Source: Pseudomonadota bacterium (GTDB taxonomy: Bacteria > Pseudomonadota > Alphaproteobacteria > Sphingomonadales > Sphingomonadaceae). From it: a DNA stretch of 6,410 nucleotides. The stretch spans positions 1 to 6,410 of the forward strand of contig JAFABD010000258.1 of NCBI GenBank assembly GCA_023426225.1, given 5' to 3'. Below the pieces are notes generated by a model, which saw nothing but the letters and a program-made list of their open reading frames with translations, had not been told where the DNA came from and ran no database searches. This document shows positions 1-6,410 of this stretch, one piece after another. The translations under genes were made by a program, and so were the position numbers. Numbering within the stretch: the first letter of the stretch is position 1; every line of letters starts with the position of its first letter.

Positions 1-1334
1 TAGCTGCCCACGCCCGAACCGATCGTCGCGCTCGTCGCCAGCGCCCCCGTCAGGCTGTCGCCGTTGGGCAGCGCACCGCCCGTGATGCGATAGGTCAGCG
101 CCGGATTGGCCTCGCCATAGATCCGGGTGAACGAATCCGCCGTGACCGCGATCAGCCGCGGCGTCACCGTGGCGGTACCCGACATCAGGCTCAGTTGGTA
201 ATTGGACGAAGCGGTCAGCGTGCCGAGCGCGATGCCATAGGTGCCGACCGGCGCCGCCGCGCTCGGCCCCACCAGCGCACCGGTCAGCGTGTCGCCATTG
301 ATCAGCCCCATCGCGGTATAGCCGATCACCGGATTGGCATCGCCATAGACGCGGCTGAAATCGTTGGCGAACACCAGCACCGGCCGCGGCAGCACCCGCA
401 GATTGGCGCCGACGAAAGTCAGCGCGTAATTCGATGAATAGGCTGAGTTGCCGAGCGTGATTGCATAGTCGCCGACATTGGACGTGCTCGTCGCGCTCGT
501 CGTCAGCGCACCGGTGAAGGTATCACCATTAACCAGCCCGCTGCCCGCGATGCGATAGGTCAGTTCGGGATTGGCGTTGCCATAGACGCGCGACTGGGGG
601 TCGACGACGATGCTGAGCGGGCGCGGCTGCACCGTCAGCGTGCCGCCCGCGAAATCCAGCGTATAGTTGGACGAGGCCGCCAGCGTCCCCTGGACGATGC
701 CATAACTTCCGACGTTCGACGTGACCGTCGCGCCCGTCGCCAGCGCCCCCGTCAGGCTGTCCCCCGCGACCAGCCCCATGCCGCCGATCGTATAGGTCAG
801 CGCGGGGTTGCCATCGCCATAGATGCGGCTGAGATTGTTCGCCGTCACGCGGATCGAACGGGGCGTCACCGTCAGCGCGGCATCGACGAACTGCGTAACG
901 GTATAATTGCCGCTGTTCGCGAGCGTCCCCTGACCGATCCGATACTGCCCCACCGGAGAGTTCGCAGACGTTCCGCTCGAAAGCGCACCGCTCAGAACGT
1001 CACCGTTCGCGAGCCCCATGCCGCCCACCGTGTAGGTAAGGGCAGGATCCGCATCGCCATAGACGCGCGTGGCGGCGTTCGCCGTGATCGTGATCGGACG
1101 CGGCGTCACCGTCAACGTAGCGGGTCCGGCCGTGATCGCATAGTTGGCGTTGGCCAGCGTTCCCTGCGTGATCGCATAGTCACCCACGCCGGACAGCACG
1201 GTGGCGCTCGTGCTCAGCCCGCCGCTCAGCTGGTCGCCGTTGACGAGACCCATGCCGCCGATCGTGTAGGTAAGCGCCGGGTTGGCCGCGCCATAGACGC
1301 GCGACTTGCCGTCGATGGTGATCGTGATCGGCCG
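1..1334 (-). repeat. Tandem MBG repeat array of TpsA (five full units plus a partial sixth)
   Basis: Units span 1101-1334, 861-1100, 624-860, 387-623, 159-386 and 1-158 (cut by the window), that is 78, 80, 79, 79, 76 and at least 52 residues. The shared pattern is R-[PSL]-[ILV] at the start, [RS]-[VI]-Y-G-[DENA]-x-[ND]-P-x-[LI]-x-Y, a GGMGL-like turn, [NA]-G-D-x-[LF]-[ST]-G-[AG]-L, VGxYxI, and T[LA][TR]V at the end. On the plus strand the marker CCATAGACGCG (or a close variant) recurs at 1291, 1057, 817, 580, 343 and 115, which gives the same spacing. MBG domains are beta-rich stalk units in bacterial surface proteins. Here they likely project the N-terminal part away from the cell, or follow it during secretion. 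The array continues beyond base 1. Confidence 0.92.
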
Positions 1335-4300
1335 CTGATTGACGGTCAGCGTGCCGTTGGTGACACGCAGGTCATAACCGTTCGGCACCGACAGGCCCGA
1401 AGTATCGATCGTGATCGCGTAGCTGCCGACACCCGCAGTTGCGGCCGTACCCGCCGAAGCCGCAAGCGCCGATCCGAGCCCGCTCAGATCGTCGCCCAGG
1501 AACGCGCCTGCGACGGCGGGGGTCGCCGATACCACTGCCGATACGGTCGCCGTTTCGCCGTAGATTTTGGAGACGTCCGCCGCGACCGCGGTCACCACCG
1601 GCCGCATCGCGAAGACATAACGATTGCCCGAAGCCGACACCGCTGCGTCGGCGGCAGTTCCCCACACTGCGGTGTTCGCGCTGTCGAGACCGCCGAAGAC
1701 GTTGCCGTCCGGCCCCGCCGAATAGACCAGCCAACGCCCGCCGCTGACGGCGTTGGCGCCTGCGTTGTTCACGAATTTGCCAACGGCGCGCAGCGCCGTG
1801 TCGCTCGCGGTGATCGCGCCGGCCAGGGTGATGTCACCCGTCGAGCGCAGATCGAGGCCCGATCCCGCATCGAGCCCCGCAACATTGGCCCCGTCATAGC
1901 CGCCAATCCCGCCCACGGTCACGTTTGCGGTGTTCGACAGGCGAATCAGACCGGCGCGACCGGCAAGGCGACCGATGCGCACATTGTCCATGAGGACGCC
2001 GCCGTTCGTGTCGACAAGCAGCGCCCCGGCCGTGAGCGTGCCGACGCCATCGGTGCGGATCGCGGCCGGGATCTTGAGCGACAACGTGCCGACCAGCGAC
2101 ACTGAAGAGTCGATCGACAGACTCTGCGCGATCAGATGCAGATTGGGCAGGCTCGACAACGTCACCGCGCCGCCGGTCGCCGAACCGAGCGTCGACCCGA
2201 GCGCGCCGGTGGTCACGTTCGATCCGGTCTGGTCAATCTTGAACCACCCGGTGTTCAGGCTGGCGTCCACCAGCGGCGAGGCGTTGTCGTACAGGCCGCC
2301 GATGCCGCCGCCCGTGTCCTGCGCCACGAGCACGCGGCTCGCCACCTGCCGGTCGGCGCGCAGCATCACGCGGAAGGCGCCGGCGCTATCCGAGAAACCG
2401 ACCCCGGCGAGACCCCCGCCGGCCAGCACCGACACGATCGCGCGCGCCGACTTGGCGGTGGTGCTGCTGCCCTGATAGACCGTGCCGGTCGCAAAGGCGG
2501 CGCCGTTCGGGAACAGCGACTTGAGATAGGGATAGGCACCGCTCGTCGCGCCCCAGACGCTGCTGTCCAATCCGGCCGGCAGCGTCCCGTTCGTCAGCGT
2601 GGCGGTCGGGGTACCACCGCCCACGCCGGCCAGATCGCCGTCATAGACCACGTTGGTCGGCGCCTGTCCGGAACCGATGATCCCGCCGGTGTCGCCGTAA
2701 TTGCCAACGGCGATGATCTGGGCCGCCGCGAAGCCACCGTCGACAATGGAGCCGCCATAGTTGCTGCCGACCAGTCCGCCGAGCCCGTAATAGCCGCGCA
2801 CCGCGCCCTGGAACATTGCGTTGCGGACGGTGCCGAAGCCGTTACGGCCATAGATGCCGCCCGCCTCGCTGATCTGTGCGGAAACATTCGCGAAGACGGT
2901 CGCGTTCTCGACTGTGCCCCGGTTACCATAGCCGGCGATCCCGCCGACGATCTCACGGCCGCTGATCGAACCGGTCACCACGACGTTGCGGATCACGCCC
3001 GAGGCCTGGTTGTTGCCGGCAACCGCGCCGACGCTGGAGCCACCCGATACGTTGACGTTGAGCAGCAGCAGGTTGCTCACCGTACCGTCGTTCCAGCCGA
3101 TCAGGCCGGCATTGTCGCCGCCGCCGAGGCGCAGATTGGCCACGGCGTTCCCCAGCCCTTCGAGCGTTCCCGAAAAGCTGCCGATCACGTTGGCGCCCTG
3201 CTGGACGCTCCCGAAGTCGATCGTGTTCGCCAGTGCATAGGCGCCGCTGCCCCCGACCCCGCGAAGGTCGGAGATGCTGCGCACCAGCGTATAGTTGGTC
3301 CCGTTGATCGTGAGCGCCTGACCGCTCCGGCCCGCAGCGAACGACACGCTCGCCCCCAAGCCGAAATAGAGGCCGCTGCCGTGGTTGAGCACCAGCTTCG
3401 CGCCCGCGCCCTGAACGTTGATCGCCTCGTTGACTTGAATCCGGCCCGCGGCGCTCAGCGTCAGCGTCGTTGCCGTGCTCCACGCGATCGGCGTGGCAAC
3501 GGTGATGTTGCCCGCCTGGCTTCCGCTGTTCCCCGTCGACACCACAACGCTCGCAGAACTAAGCTGTGTCGCCAATGTCCCGACGTTCAGCACGCTGTCA
3601 TTGGCATTGGCGGCGAAGCCGCTCATCCCGCTCGACGCGCCGCTGGAAATGGTGAGGTTATACGGATCGAGCAGCAGGGTGCCCCACTGGCCGGCTGTTG
3701 CACGCAGATCGGTGTTGCCGGTGTAATCGAGCGTCGCCTTGCCGGAAACTTCCGCATTGCCGCCGTCGCCGCCGTTCGCGCCGCCCGTCGCGCGGATCCG
3801 GCCCGCGAAGCGCGTTGCGCCGTCGGACCACAGCACCACGCTGCCGCCCGTGCCGGTTGTCGTGGCACTCGCGTCGATCCGCGTCGCGGCATCGACCGTC
3901 AGCGTCTCCGCCCGCGCGAGCGCGCCGCTGCCCTGCCAGTCGCCGCCGACGCGGATGCGCCCGCCGCCGGTCGCACCCGCGGCATTCAGCTCGGCGCCCT
4001 CGAGCGCGATGTCGCGCGCGGTCAGCGTCAGCACGCCGCCCGTCGCCGTGTCGCTTCCCGCATCGACCCGGCCCGAAACGGCCAGCTTGCCCGAACCGCC
4101 GTCGAGCACGATCGCCCCCTCGCGTCCCGAAACCGATCGCGCCTCGATCACGCCCGACATGTTGACCGCGCGACGCACCAGCTCGCGCGCTGCCTCGGCC
4201 TGAAGCACGACGCGGCTGCCCGGCGCCAGGATGCTGCCGGCATTGTCGACCAGCGCGCCGGCACCGCCCGCACGGCTGGGCAACGCGACCTGAAGGAAGC

Positions 4301-4910
4301 CGTCGCCATTGGGGTCCAGCGTCACCGCCTCGCCGGCCGCCATCGCCACCCTGCCCAGCGACACCGCGATCAAGCCGTCATTGCGCACCGTTCCGCCGAT
4401 CAGCGCGGCATAACCGCCCGAGGCCACGCGGATGCGCCCCCCATTGACCACGCCCGCGTCGCTCGCGCCCGCGAAGCGATAGCGTCCCGCAACGAAGTCC
4501 TCGTTACTGATCCCCAGCGTCGAGGCGACGAAGCCGCTGGCGTTGACCGTTCCCGTCGGCGTGATGACGATGCCGTTGGGGTTGATCAGGAACACCTGGC
4601 CGTTGGCGTGGATCTGGCCGGCGATCGTCGACCGCGTGTCGCCGGTGACCCGGTTGAGCAGCCGCGAAGCCGCGTCGGGCTGAACGATGTCCACCCGGCC
4701 GCCCTCGCCGACCGAAAAGCTGTGCCAGTCGATCACCGCCTGGCCGGTTTTCTGCTCGATCGTCATCGCGCCGGGCACGTCGTTGCGGATCGTCGCGTCG
4801 CCGCTGACGACCCGGCCGCCGCCGGGCAGTGTCTGCGCCGCGGCGCTGCCGATCCCGGCGAGCGAGGTGGTGACGAGCAGGGCGATCGAACGCGAAAGGC
4901 GGCTGGTCAT
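1..4910 (-). CDS. TpsA-type large secreted exoprotein (filamentous haemagglutinin/HMW-like), 3' end outside window
   Basis: The frame is open from the ATG at 4910 to base 1, giving 1636 residues and no stop, so the C-terminus is missing. Seen in order: signal peptide (1-26); TPS domain (about 27-150) with NPNGI at 110-114; Gly/Ala-rich beta-helix-like region (150-400); a module opening with GTLLLDPYNLTIS (about 410-560), typical of large alphaproteobacterial TpsA proteins; a lead-in FSGTLEGLGN (579-588) and six GLUG-like repeats (602-766); a middle region (770-1100) containing WGATSGAYPYL and GRWLVYS; then MBG repeats (1103-1636). No cysteine occurs in the visible 1636 residues. The start is supported by the signal peptide and a GAGAG site five bases upstream. 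TPS proteins of this kind are exported by Sec and then by a partner TpsB, which is encoded immediately upstream. A role in adhesion or biofilm formation is inferred from the family; the actual ligand is unknown. The family call is secure, the function is not. Confidence 0.95.
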   Translation of the reverse strand, partial: MTSRLSRSIALLVTTSLAGIGSAAAQTLPGGGRVVSGDATIRNDVPGAMTIEQKTGQAVIDWHSFSVGEGGRVDIVQPDAASRLLNRVTGDTRSTIAGQIHANGQVFLINPNGIVITPTGTVNASGFVASTLGISNEDFVAGRYRFAGASDAGVVNGGRIRVASGGYAALIGGTVRNDGLIAVSLGRVAMAAGEAVTLDPNGDGFLQVALPSRAGGAGALVDNAGSILAPGSRVVLQAEAARELVRRAVNMSGVIEARSVSGREGAIVLDGGSGKLAVSGRVDAGSDTATGGVLTLTARDIALEGAELNAAGATGGGRIRVGGDWQGSGALARAETLTVDAATRIDASATTTGTGGSVVLWSDGATRFAGRIRATGGANGGDGGNAEVSGKATLDYTGNTDLRATAGQWGTLLLDPYNLTISSGASSGMSGFAANANDSVLNVGTLATQLSSASVVVSTGNSGSQAGNITVATPIAWSTATTLTLSAAGRIQVNEAINVQGAGAKLVLNHGSGLYFGLGASVSFAAGRSGQALTINGTNYTLVRSISDLRGVGGSGAYALANTIDFGSVQQGANVIGSFSGTLEGLGNAVANLRLGGGDNAGLIGWNDGTVSNLLLLNVNVSGGSSVGAVAGNNQASGVIRNVVVTGSISGREIVGGIAGYGNRGTVENATVFANVSAQISEAGGIYGRNGFGTVRNAMFQGAVRGYYGLGGLVGSNYGGSIVDGGFAAAQIIAVGNYGDTGGIIGSGQAPTNVVYDGDLAGVGGGTPTATLTNGTLPAGLDSSVWGATSGAYPYLKSLFPNGAAFATGTVYQGSSTTAKSARAIVSVLAGGGLAGVGFSDSAGAFRVMLRADRQVASRVLVAQDTGGGIGGLYDNASPLVDASLNTGWFKIDQTGSNVTTGALGSTLGSATGGAVTLSSLPNLHLIAQSLSIDSSVSLVGTLSLKIPAAIRTDGVGTLTAGALLVDTNGGVLMDNVRIGRLAGRAGLIRLSNTANVTVGGIGGYDGANVAGLDAGSGLDLRSTGDITLAGAITASDTALRAVGKFVNNAGANAVSGGRWLVYSAGPDGNVFGGLDSANTAVWGTAADAAVSASGNRYVFAMRPVVTAVAADVSKIYGETATVSAVVSATPAVAGAFLGDDLSGLGSALAASAGTAATAGVGSYAITIDTSGLSVPNGYDLRVTNGTLTVNQRPITITIDGKSRVYGAANPALTYTIGGMGLVNGDQLSGGLSTSATVLSGVGDYAITQGTLANANYAITAGPATLTVTPRPITITANAATRVYGDADPALTYTVGGMGLANGDVLSGALSSGTSANSPVGQYRIGQGTLANSGNYTVTQFVDAALTVTPRSIRVTANNLSRIYGDGNPALTYTIGGMGLVAGDSLTGALATGATVTSNVGSYGIVQGTLAASSNYTLDFAGGTLTVQPRPLSIVVDPQSRVYGNANPELTYRIAGSGLVNGDTFTGALTTSATSTSNVGDYAITLGNSAYSSNYALTFVGANLRVLPRPVLVFANDFSRVYGDANPVIGYTAMGLINGDTLTGALVGPSAAAPVGTYGIALGTLTASSNYQLSLMSGTATVTPRLIAVTADSFTRIYGEANPALTYRITGGALPNGDSLTGALATSATIGSGVGS
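1335..1604 (-). repeat. Divergent first MBG/YDG-like unit of TpsA
   Basis: Residues 1103-1192 start with RPVVTAVAADVSKIYGE and end with NGYDLRVTNGTLTVNQ, the two ends of an MBG unit. The middle differs from the array that follows: it lacks NPxLTY and the GGMGL turn, has LGDDLSG in place of NGDxLSG, and is 90 residues long rather than 76-80. It probably belongs to the same fold and caps the array, or it is a related YDG-type domain. Confidence 0.7.
2301..2474 (-). other. Possible Ig-like/regulatory beta-sandwich module within TpsA
   Basis: Residues about 813-870 depart from the surrounding short-step repeats. They contain ARAIVSVLAGGGLAGVGFSD, then SAGAFRVMLRADR and SRVLVAQD. The pattern of a strand, a Gly turn, 'D-S-A-G-A-F' and a further hydrophobic strand resembles carboxypeptidase-regulatory-like or SD-repeat-like Ig folds, which often sit in large bacterial surface proteins. 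The assignment is by pattern only and is tentative. The rest of 770-1100 shows beta-strand-rich sequence with no motif I can name. Confidence 0.35.
2613..3107 (-). repeat. GLUG-type repeat array in TpsA (six imperfect units)
   Basis: Residues 602-766 contain six units of about 25-31 residues, each opening with a variant of [x]GG[IL]xG: GLIGWN (602), VGAVAGNN (627), VGGIAGYG (655), AGGIYGRN (683), LGGLVGSN (710) and TGGIIGSG (741). Most then continue with a G-x-[VI]-x-[ND] step and a beta-strand. The segment just before, FSGTLEGLGN then ANLRL, is the usual lead-in to GLUG arrays. GLUG motifs occur in secreted adhesins and some metalloproteases and probably extend the beta-helix. The binding function of the array, if any, is unknown. 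Confidence 0.8.
4461..4832 (-). other. TPS (haemagglutination activity) domain of TpsA
   Basis: Residues about 27-150 match the secretion domain of TpsA proteins. Visible marks are IEQKTGQAVIDWHSFSVG near 51-68, LLNRVTGD (84-91), GQIHANGQVFLINPNGI (98-114) and FVASTLGISNEDF (127-139). NPNGI forms a beta-turn in the known FHA and HMW1 domain structures. The GQVFLINPNG and ASTLxISNE wording is closer to the HMW1 branch than to Bordetella FHA. This domain is the part recognised by the TpsB POTRA domains. Confidence 0.92.
4833..4910 (-). other. Signal peptide of TpsA
   Basis: Residues 1-26 show a short basic start (MTSRLSR), a hydrophobic core (SIALLVTTSLAGIG) and an Ala-rich end (SAAAQ) followed by TLPGGG. 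Cleavage is most likely after Ala25 or Gln26. The peptide has ordinary Sec length and lacks the long N-terminal extension (ESPR) found in many large gammaproteobacterial TpsA proteins and autotransporters. Confidence 0.85.
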
Positions 4911-4915
4911 ATCGG

Positions 4916-4920
4916 CTCTC
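4916..4920 (-). promoter_or_regulatory. Ribosome-binding site of tpsA (GAGAG)
   Basis: On the minus strand the tpsB stop TGA is followed directly by GAGAG, then CCGAT and the ATG of tpsA. The purine run actually starts with the last two bases of the stop codon. The spacing of five bases suits a Shine-Dalgarno site. With only ten bases between the genes there is no room for a promoter or terminator, so tpsA translation is probably coupled to tpsB termination. Confidence 0.75.
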
Positions 4921-6410
4921 TCAGAACTGCAGATTGAACGAGGTGGTGAAACGGTCCGACGCTCCCGCGCGGTCGCTGCGGGTCGATCGGCCGAGTTCCA
5001 GCGTCACATTGGCGCTGGTCTGGCTCGCACGCGGTGCGATACCCATCCGGATGCCCAGGCCATAGGCTGCCCCCGACACCCATTCGCGCTCGAGGATCGT
5101 GGGTGCGGCATTGTTCACCGCGCCGCCCGCGACAAAGGCATAGGGAACGGCCAGCATCGCCGCACGGCCGCCGGCAAACGGCCCCGAAAACGGCGCCTGC
5201 ACCTCGGCACGCGTCAACAGCCCGGCGTCGCCCAGCATCGCGCCCGACTCCATCGCCGACAGGCCGTTCGGCCCGGTCAGCCCGATCCGCTCGGCATTGG
5301 GCAGCGCGATGCCGAACGAGGTCTGCGCCTGGCTACGCAGCGCCACCGCGAAATGGCGGCCGATCGGCTGGGCGTAATCGACGGTGACGAGCAGCGAGCG
5401 GAAATCGGGCCGCGTCCCCTGGCGCGACAATGGCACGCGGCTGGCCTTCGGATCGGCGGGCGTGCGCGCGCCGAACGCATCGAGCCCGGCCGAAAGCGTC
5501 GCGAGCAGCGTCAGCGTCGCGCCGTCGCTCGACCGCAGCCGCAAGTCATTGCTCAGCCGCACCACGCGCAACCGGTCACGCGCCAGCGGCACCGGCGAGG
5601 CCGCGCCGAGATAGTCGAGCGTCTCGCGCGACATGTCGAAACCCAGCGAAACGCTGTCGTTCAGCGTCTGGCTGCGCACCAGCGGATAGCTCGCGCGCGC
5701 CGAAAGCCGGCCGAAATCGGATCCCATCGGCGGTTCGAACCGCGTCACGCGGGGCGTTGCACGCGACGCGCTATATTCCAGGTTGAGCGTCAGCCCGTCG
5801 ATCCCCACCGGCAGCACATATCCCGCCGCCAGCGCGCGATTGAGCGGCCGCCGTCCCGTATAATCGCCTTCGAACGGCTGGCCGTTGGCGCGCAAATAGA
5901 TGAGCTCGCCCATCCCGAGCACCGAATTGAAATTGACGCCCAGCCCATAGCTTTCGTTGCCGAACGCCGCCGAAAGGCTGTTGTCCATCGACACGATGCC
6001 GCCGACCGGCCGGTAACGCGCCTCGATCACCAGCTGGCTGCCCCCCGGCTTGGTGCCCGCCGCGAGCGTCGAGCGCAGCATCACCCCCGGCGTGTCCCCG
6101 GCGAGCAGCAGCCGCCGCTCGATCTCGCGATAGCCGATGCCCGGCCGCCCGATCAGCGGCGCGAGCACGGCCGCGACGCGCGTACGCACCGCCCGCGGCA
6201 ATGACTGCGTATCGATCGTCTCGATGAAGCCGTCGATCAACGTCAGCCGCAGCGTTTGACCGTCCTCGATACGCTGTTCGGGCACCAGCACGCGCACCAG
6301 CACGCGCCCTTGCGCGGCGGCATCGGCCTCCAGCTGGCGCGCCGCGTGAAAGATGTCGGCCGCGCTCACGCGCCCGCCGGTCAGCCCGGCGCGCGTCCGC
6401 GCAACCGCCG
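4921..6410 (-). CDS. TpsB outer-membrane transporter, ShlB/FhaC/HecB family, 5' end outside window
   Basis: The frame ends with TGA at 4921-4923 and is open to the right edge. The GTG at 6369 is preceded by 13 more in-frame codons without a stop, and those (…AGLTGGR) continue the POTRA fold, so the true start, signal peptide and plug helix lie outside. About 495 residues are visible against roughly 550-600 for the family. Numbered from that GTG: the rest of POTRA1 (to about 50, ending in IDGFIETID); POTRA2 (about 55-120, with REIERRLLL, DTPGVMLRSTL, LVIEARY); then the barrel from about 123 (GGIVSMDNS) to the terminal Phe (FNLQF). TpsB binds the TPS domain of its partner in the periplasm and passes it through its own barrel. 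The L6 tetrad expected as VRGY/F reads LSAM (370-373) and the FxDxG motif reads FVAGG (412-416). No cysteine is visible. Family assignment is firm; the altered motifs may affect mechanism or mark a subfamily. Confidence 0.95.
   Translation of the reverse strand, partial: AVARTRAGLTGGRVSAADIFHAARQLEADAAAQGRVLVRVLVPEQRIEDGQTLRLTLIDGFIETIDTQSLPRAVRTRVAAVLAPLIGRPGIGYREIERRLLLAGDTPGVMLRSTLAAGTKPGGSQLVIEARYRPVGGIVSMDNSLSAAFGNESYGLGVNFNSVLGMGELIYLRANGQPFEGDYTGRRPLNRALAAGYVLPVGIDGLTLNLEYSASRATPRVTRFEPPMGSDFGRLSARASYPLVRSQTLNDSVSLGFDMSRETLDYLGAASPVPLARDRLRVVRLSNDLRLRSSDGATLTLLATLSAGLDAFGARTPADPKASRVPLSRQGTRPDFRSLLVTVDYAQPIGRHFAVALRSQAQTSFGIALPNAERIGLTGPNGLSAMESGAMLGDAGLLTRAEVQAPFSGPFAGGRAAMLAVPYAFVAGGAVNNAAPTILEREWVSGAAYGLGIRMGIAPRASQTSANVTLELGRSTRSDRAGASDRFTTSFNLQF

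Noticed and set aside
1..1334. CRISPR or DNA-level satellite repeat
   Set aside because: The period of about 237 bases is a multiple of three, variation is mainly at third codon positions, and the units translate into MBG domains in one frame. There are no short identical repeats with unique spacers.
2594..3483. Two minus-strand frames (2594-2956 and 2953-3483) inside tpsA
   Set aside because: They lie in other frames of tpsA and have Arg/Ser/Gln-rich sequence without domains. The in-frame translation through the same bases gives the GLUG repeats.
4911..4920. Promoter or terminator between the two genes
   Set aside because: The gap is only ten bases and is filled by the ribosome-binding site. 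No hairpin or T-run is present.
2136..4937. Plus-strand open frame of 933 codons opposite tpsA
   Set aside because: It is codon-aligned with tpsA on the other strand, so a stop would need a TTA, CTA or TCA codon in tpsA, which are rare in a GC-rich gene; the frame begins just after one such TCA (2103-2105). Its protein is rich in Arg, Ala, His and Asp with no domain or signal, while the tpsA translation has clear domains.
4687..6204. Plus-strand open frame of 505 codons opposite tpsB
   Set aside because: It is again codon-aligned antisense to a real gene, Arg/Ala/His-rich and without recognisable motifs. The tpsB frame carries the POTRA and barrel features.
6367..6369. GTG as the start codon of tpsB
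   Set aside because: The frame stays open for 13 codons upstream to the window edge, the residues there continue POTRA1, and no signal peptide follows the GTG. It is an internal Val codon.

Overview
The window holds one two-partner secretion (type Vb) locus. Both genes are on the minus strand, read right to left, and both run off the window. The long open frames, high GC (about two thirds by eye), heavy use of GCG/GGC/CTG/ATC codons, and the style of the exoprotein (TPS domain, GLUG repeats, MBG repeats) suggest an alphaproteobacterium, most likely a sphingomonad. No rRNA, tRNA, mobile element or CRISPR is present to fix the taxon.

Right part (6410 to 4921): the 3' portion of a tpsB gene for an outer-membrane transporter of the ShlB/FhaC/HecB family. 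It has POTRA domains followed by a 16-strand-type barrel ending in Phe. The reading frame is still open at the window edge, so the true start lies outside. The GTG at 6369 is an internal codon.

Left part (4910 to 1): a tpsA gene for a very large secreted exoprotein. The frame is uninterrupted for 1636 codons and still open at base 1. From the N-terminus the protein has a signal peptide, a TPS (haemagglutination activity) domain with the NPNGI motif, a glycine-rich beta-helix-like stretch, a GLUG repeat array, a middle module of unknown function, one divergent MBG unit, and a tandem array of six MBG repeats, the last one cut by the window. The C-terminus is not visible.

The genes are 10 bases apart. 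A GAGAG ribosome-binding site for tpsA directly follows the tpsB stop, so the two are almost certainly co-transcribed and probably translationally coupled. The expected mechanism is Sec export of TpsA, recognition of its TPS domain by the TpsB POTRA domains, threading through the barrel, and folding outside the cell.

The most unusual point is in TpsB. The family's VRGY/F tetrad in loop L6 reads LSAM, and the matching FxDxG barrel motif reads FVAGG. Both partners of the conserved Arg-Asp salt bridge appear to be replaced together. The MBG array is a second point of interest, as a likely site of length variation. No promoter, terminator or non-coding stretch longer than 10 bases is visible. I found no evidence for a wholly new system.
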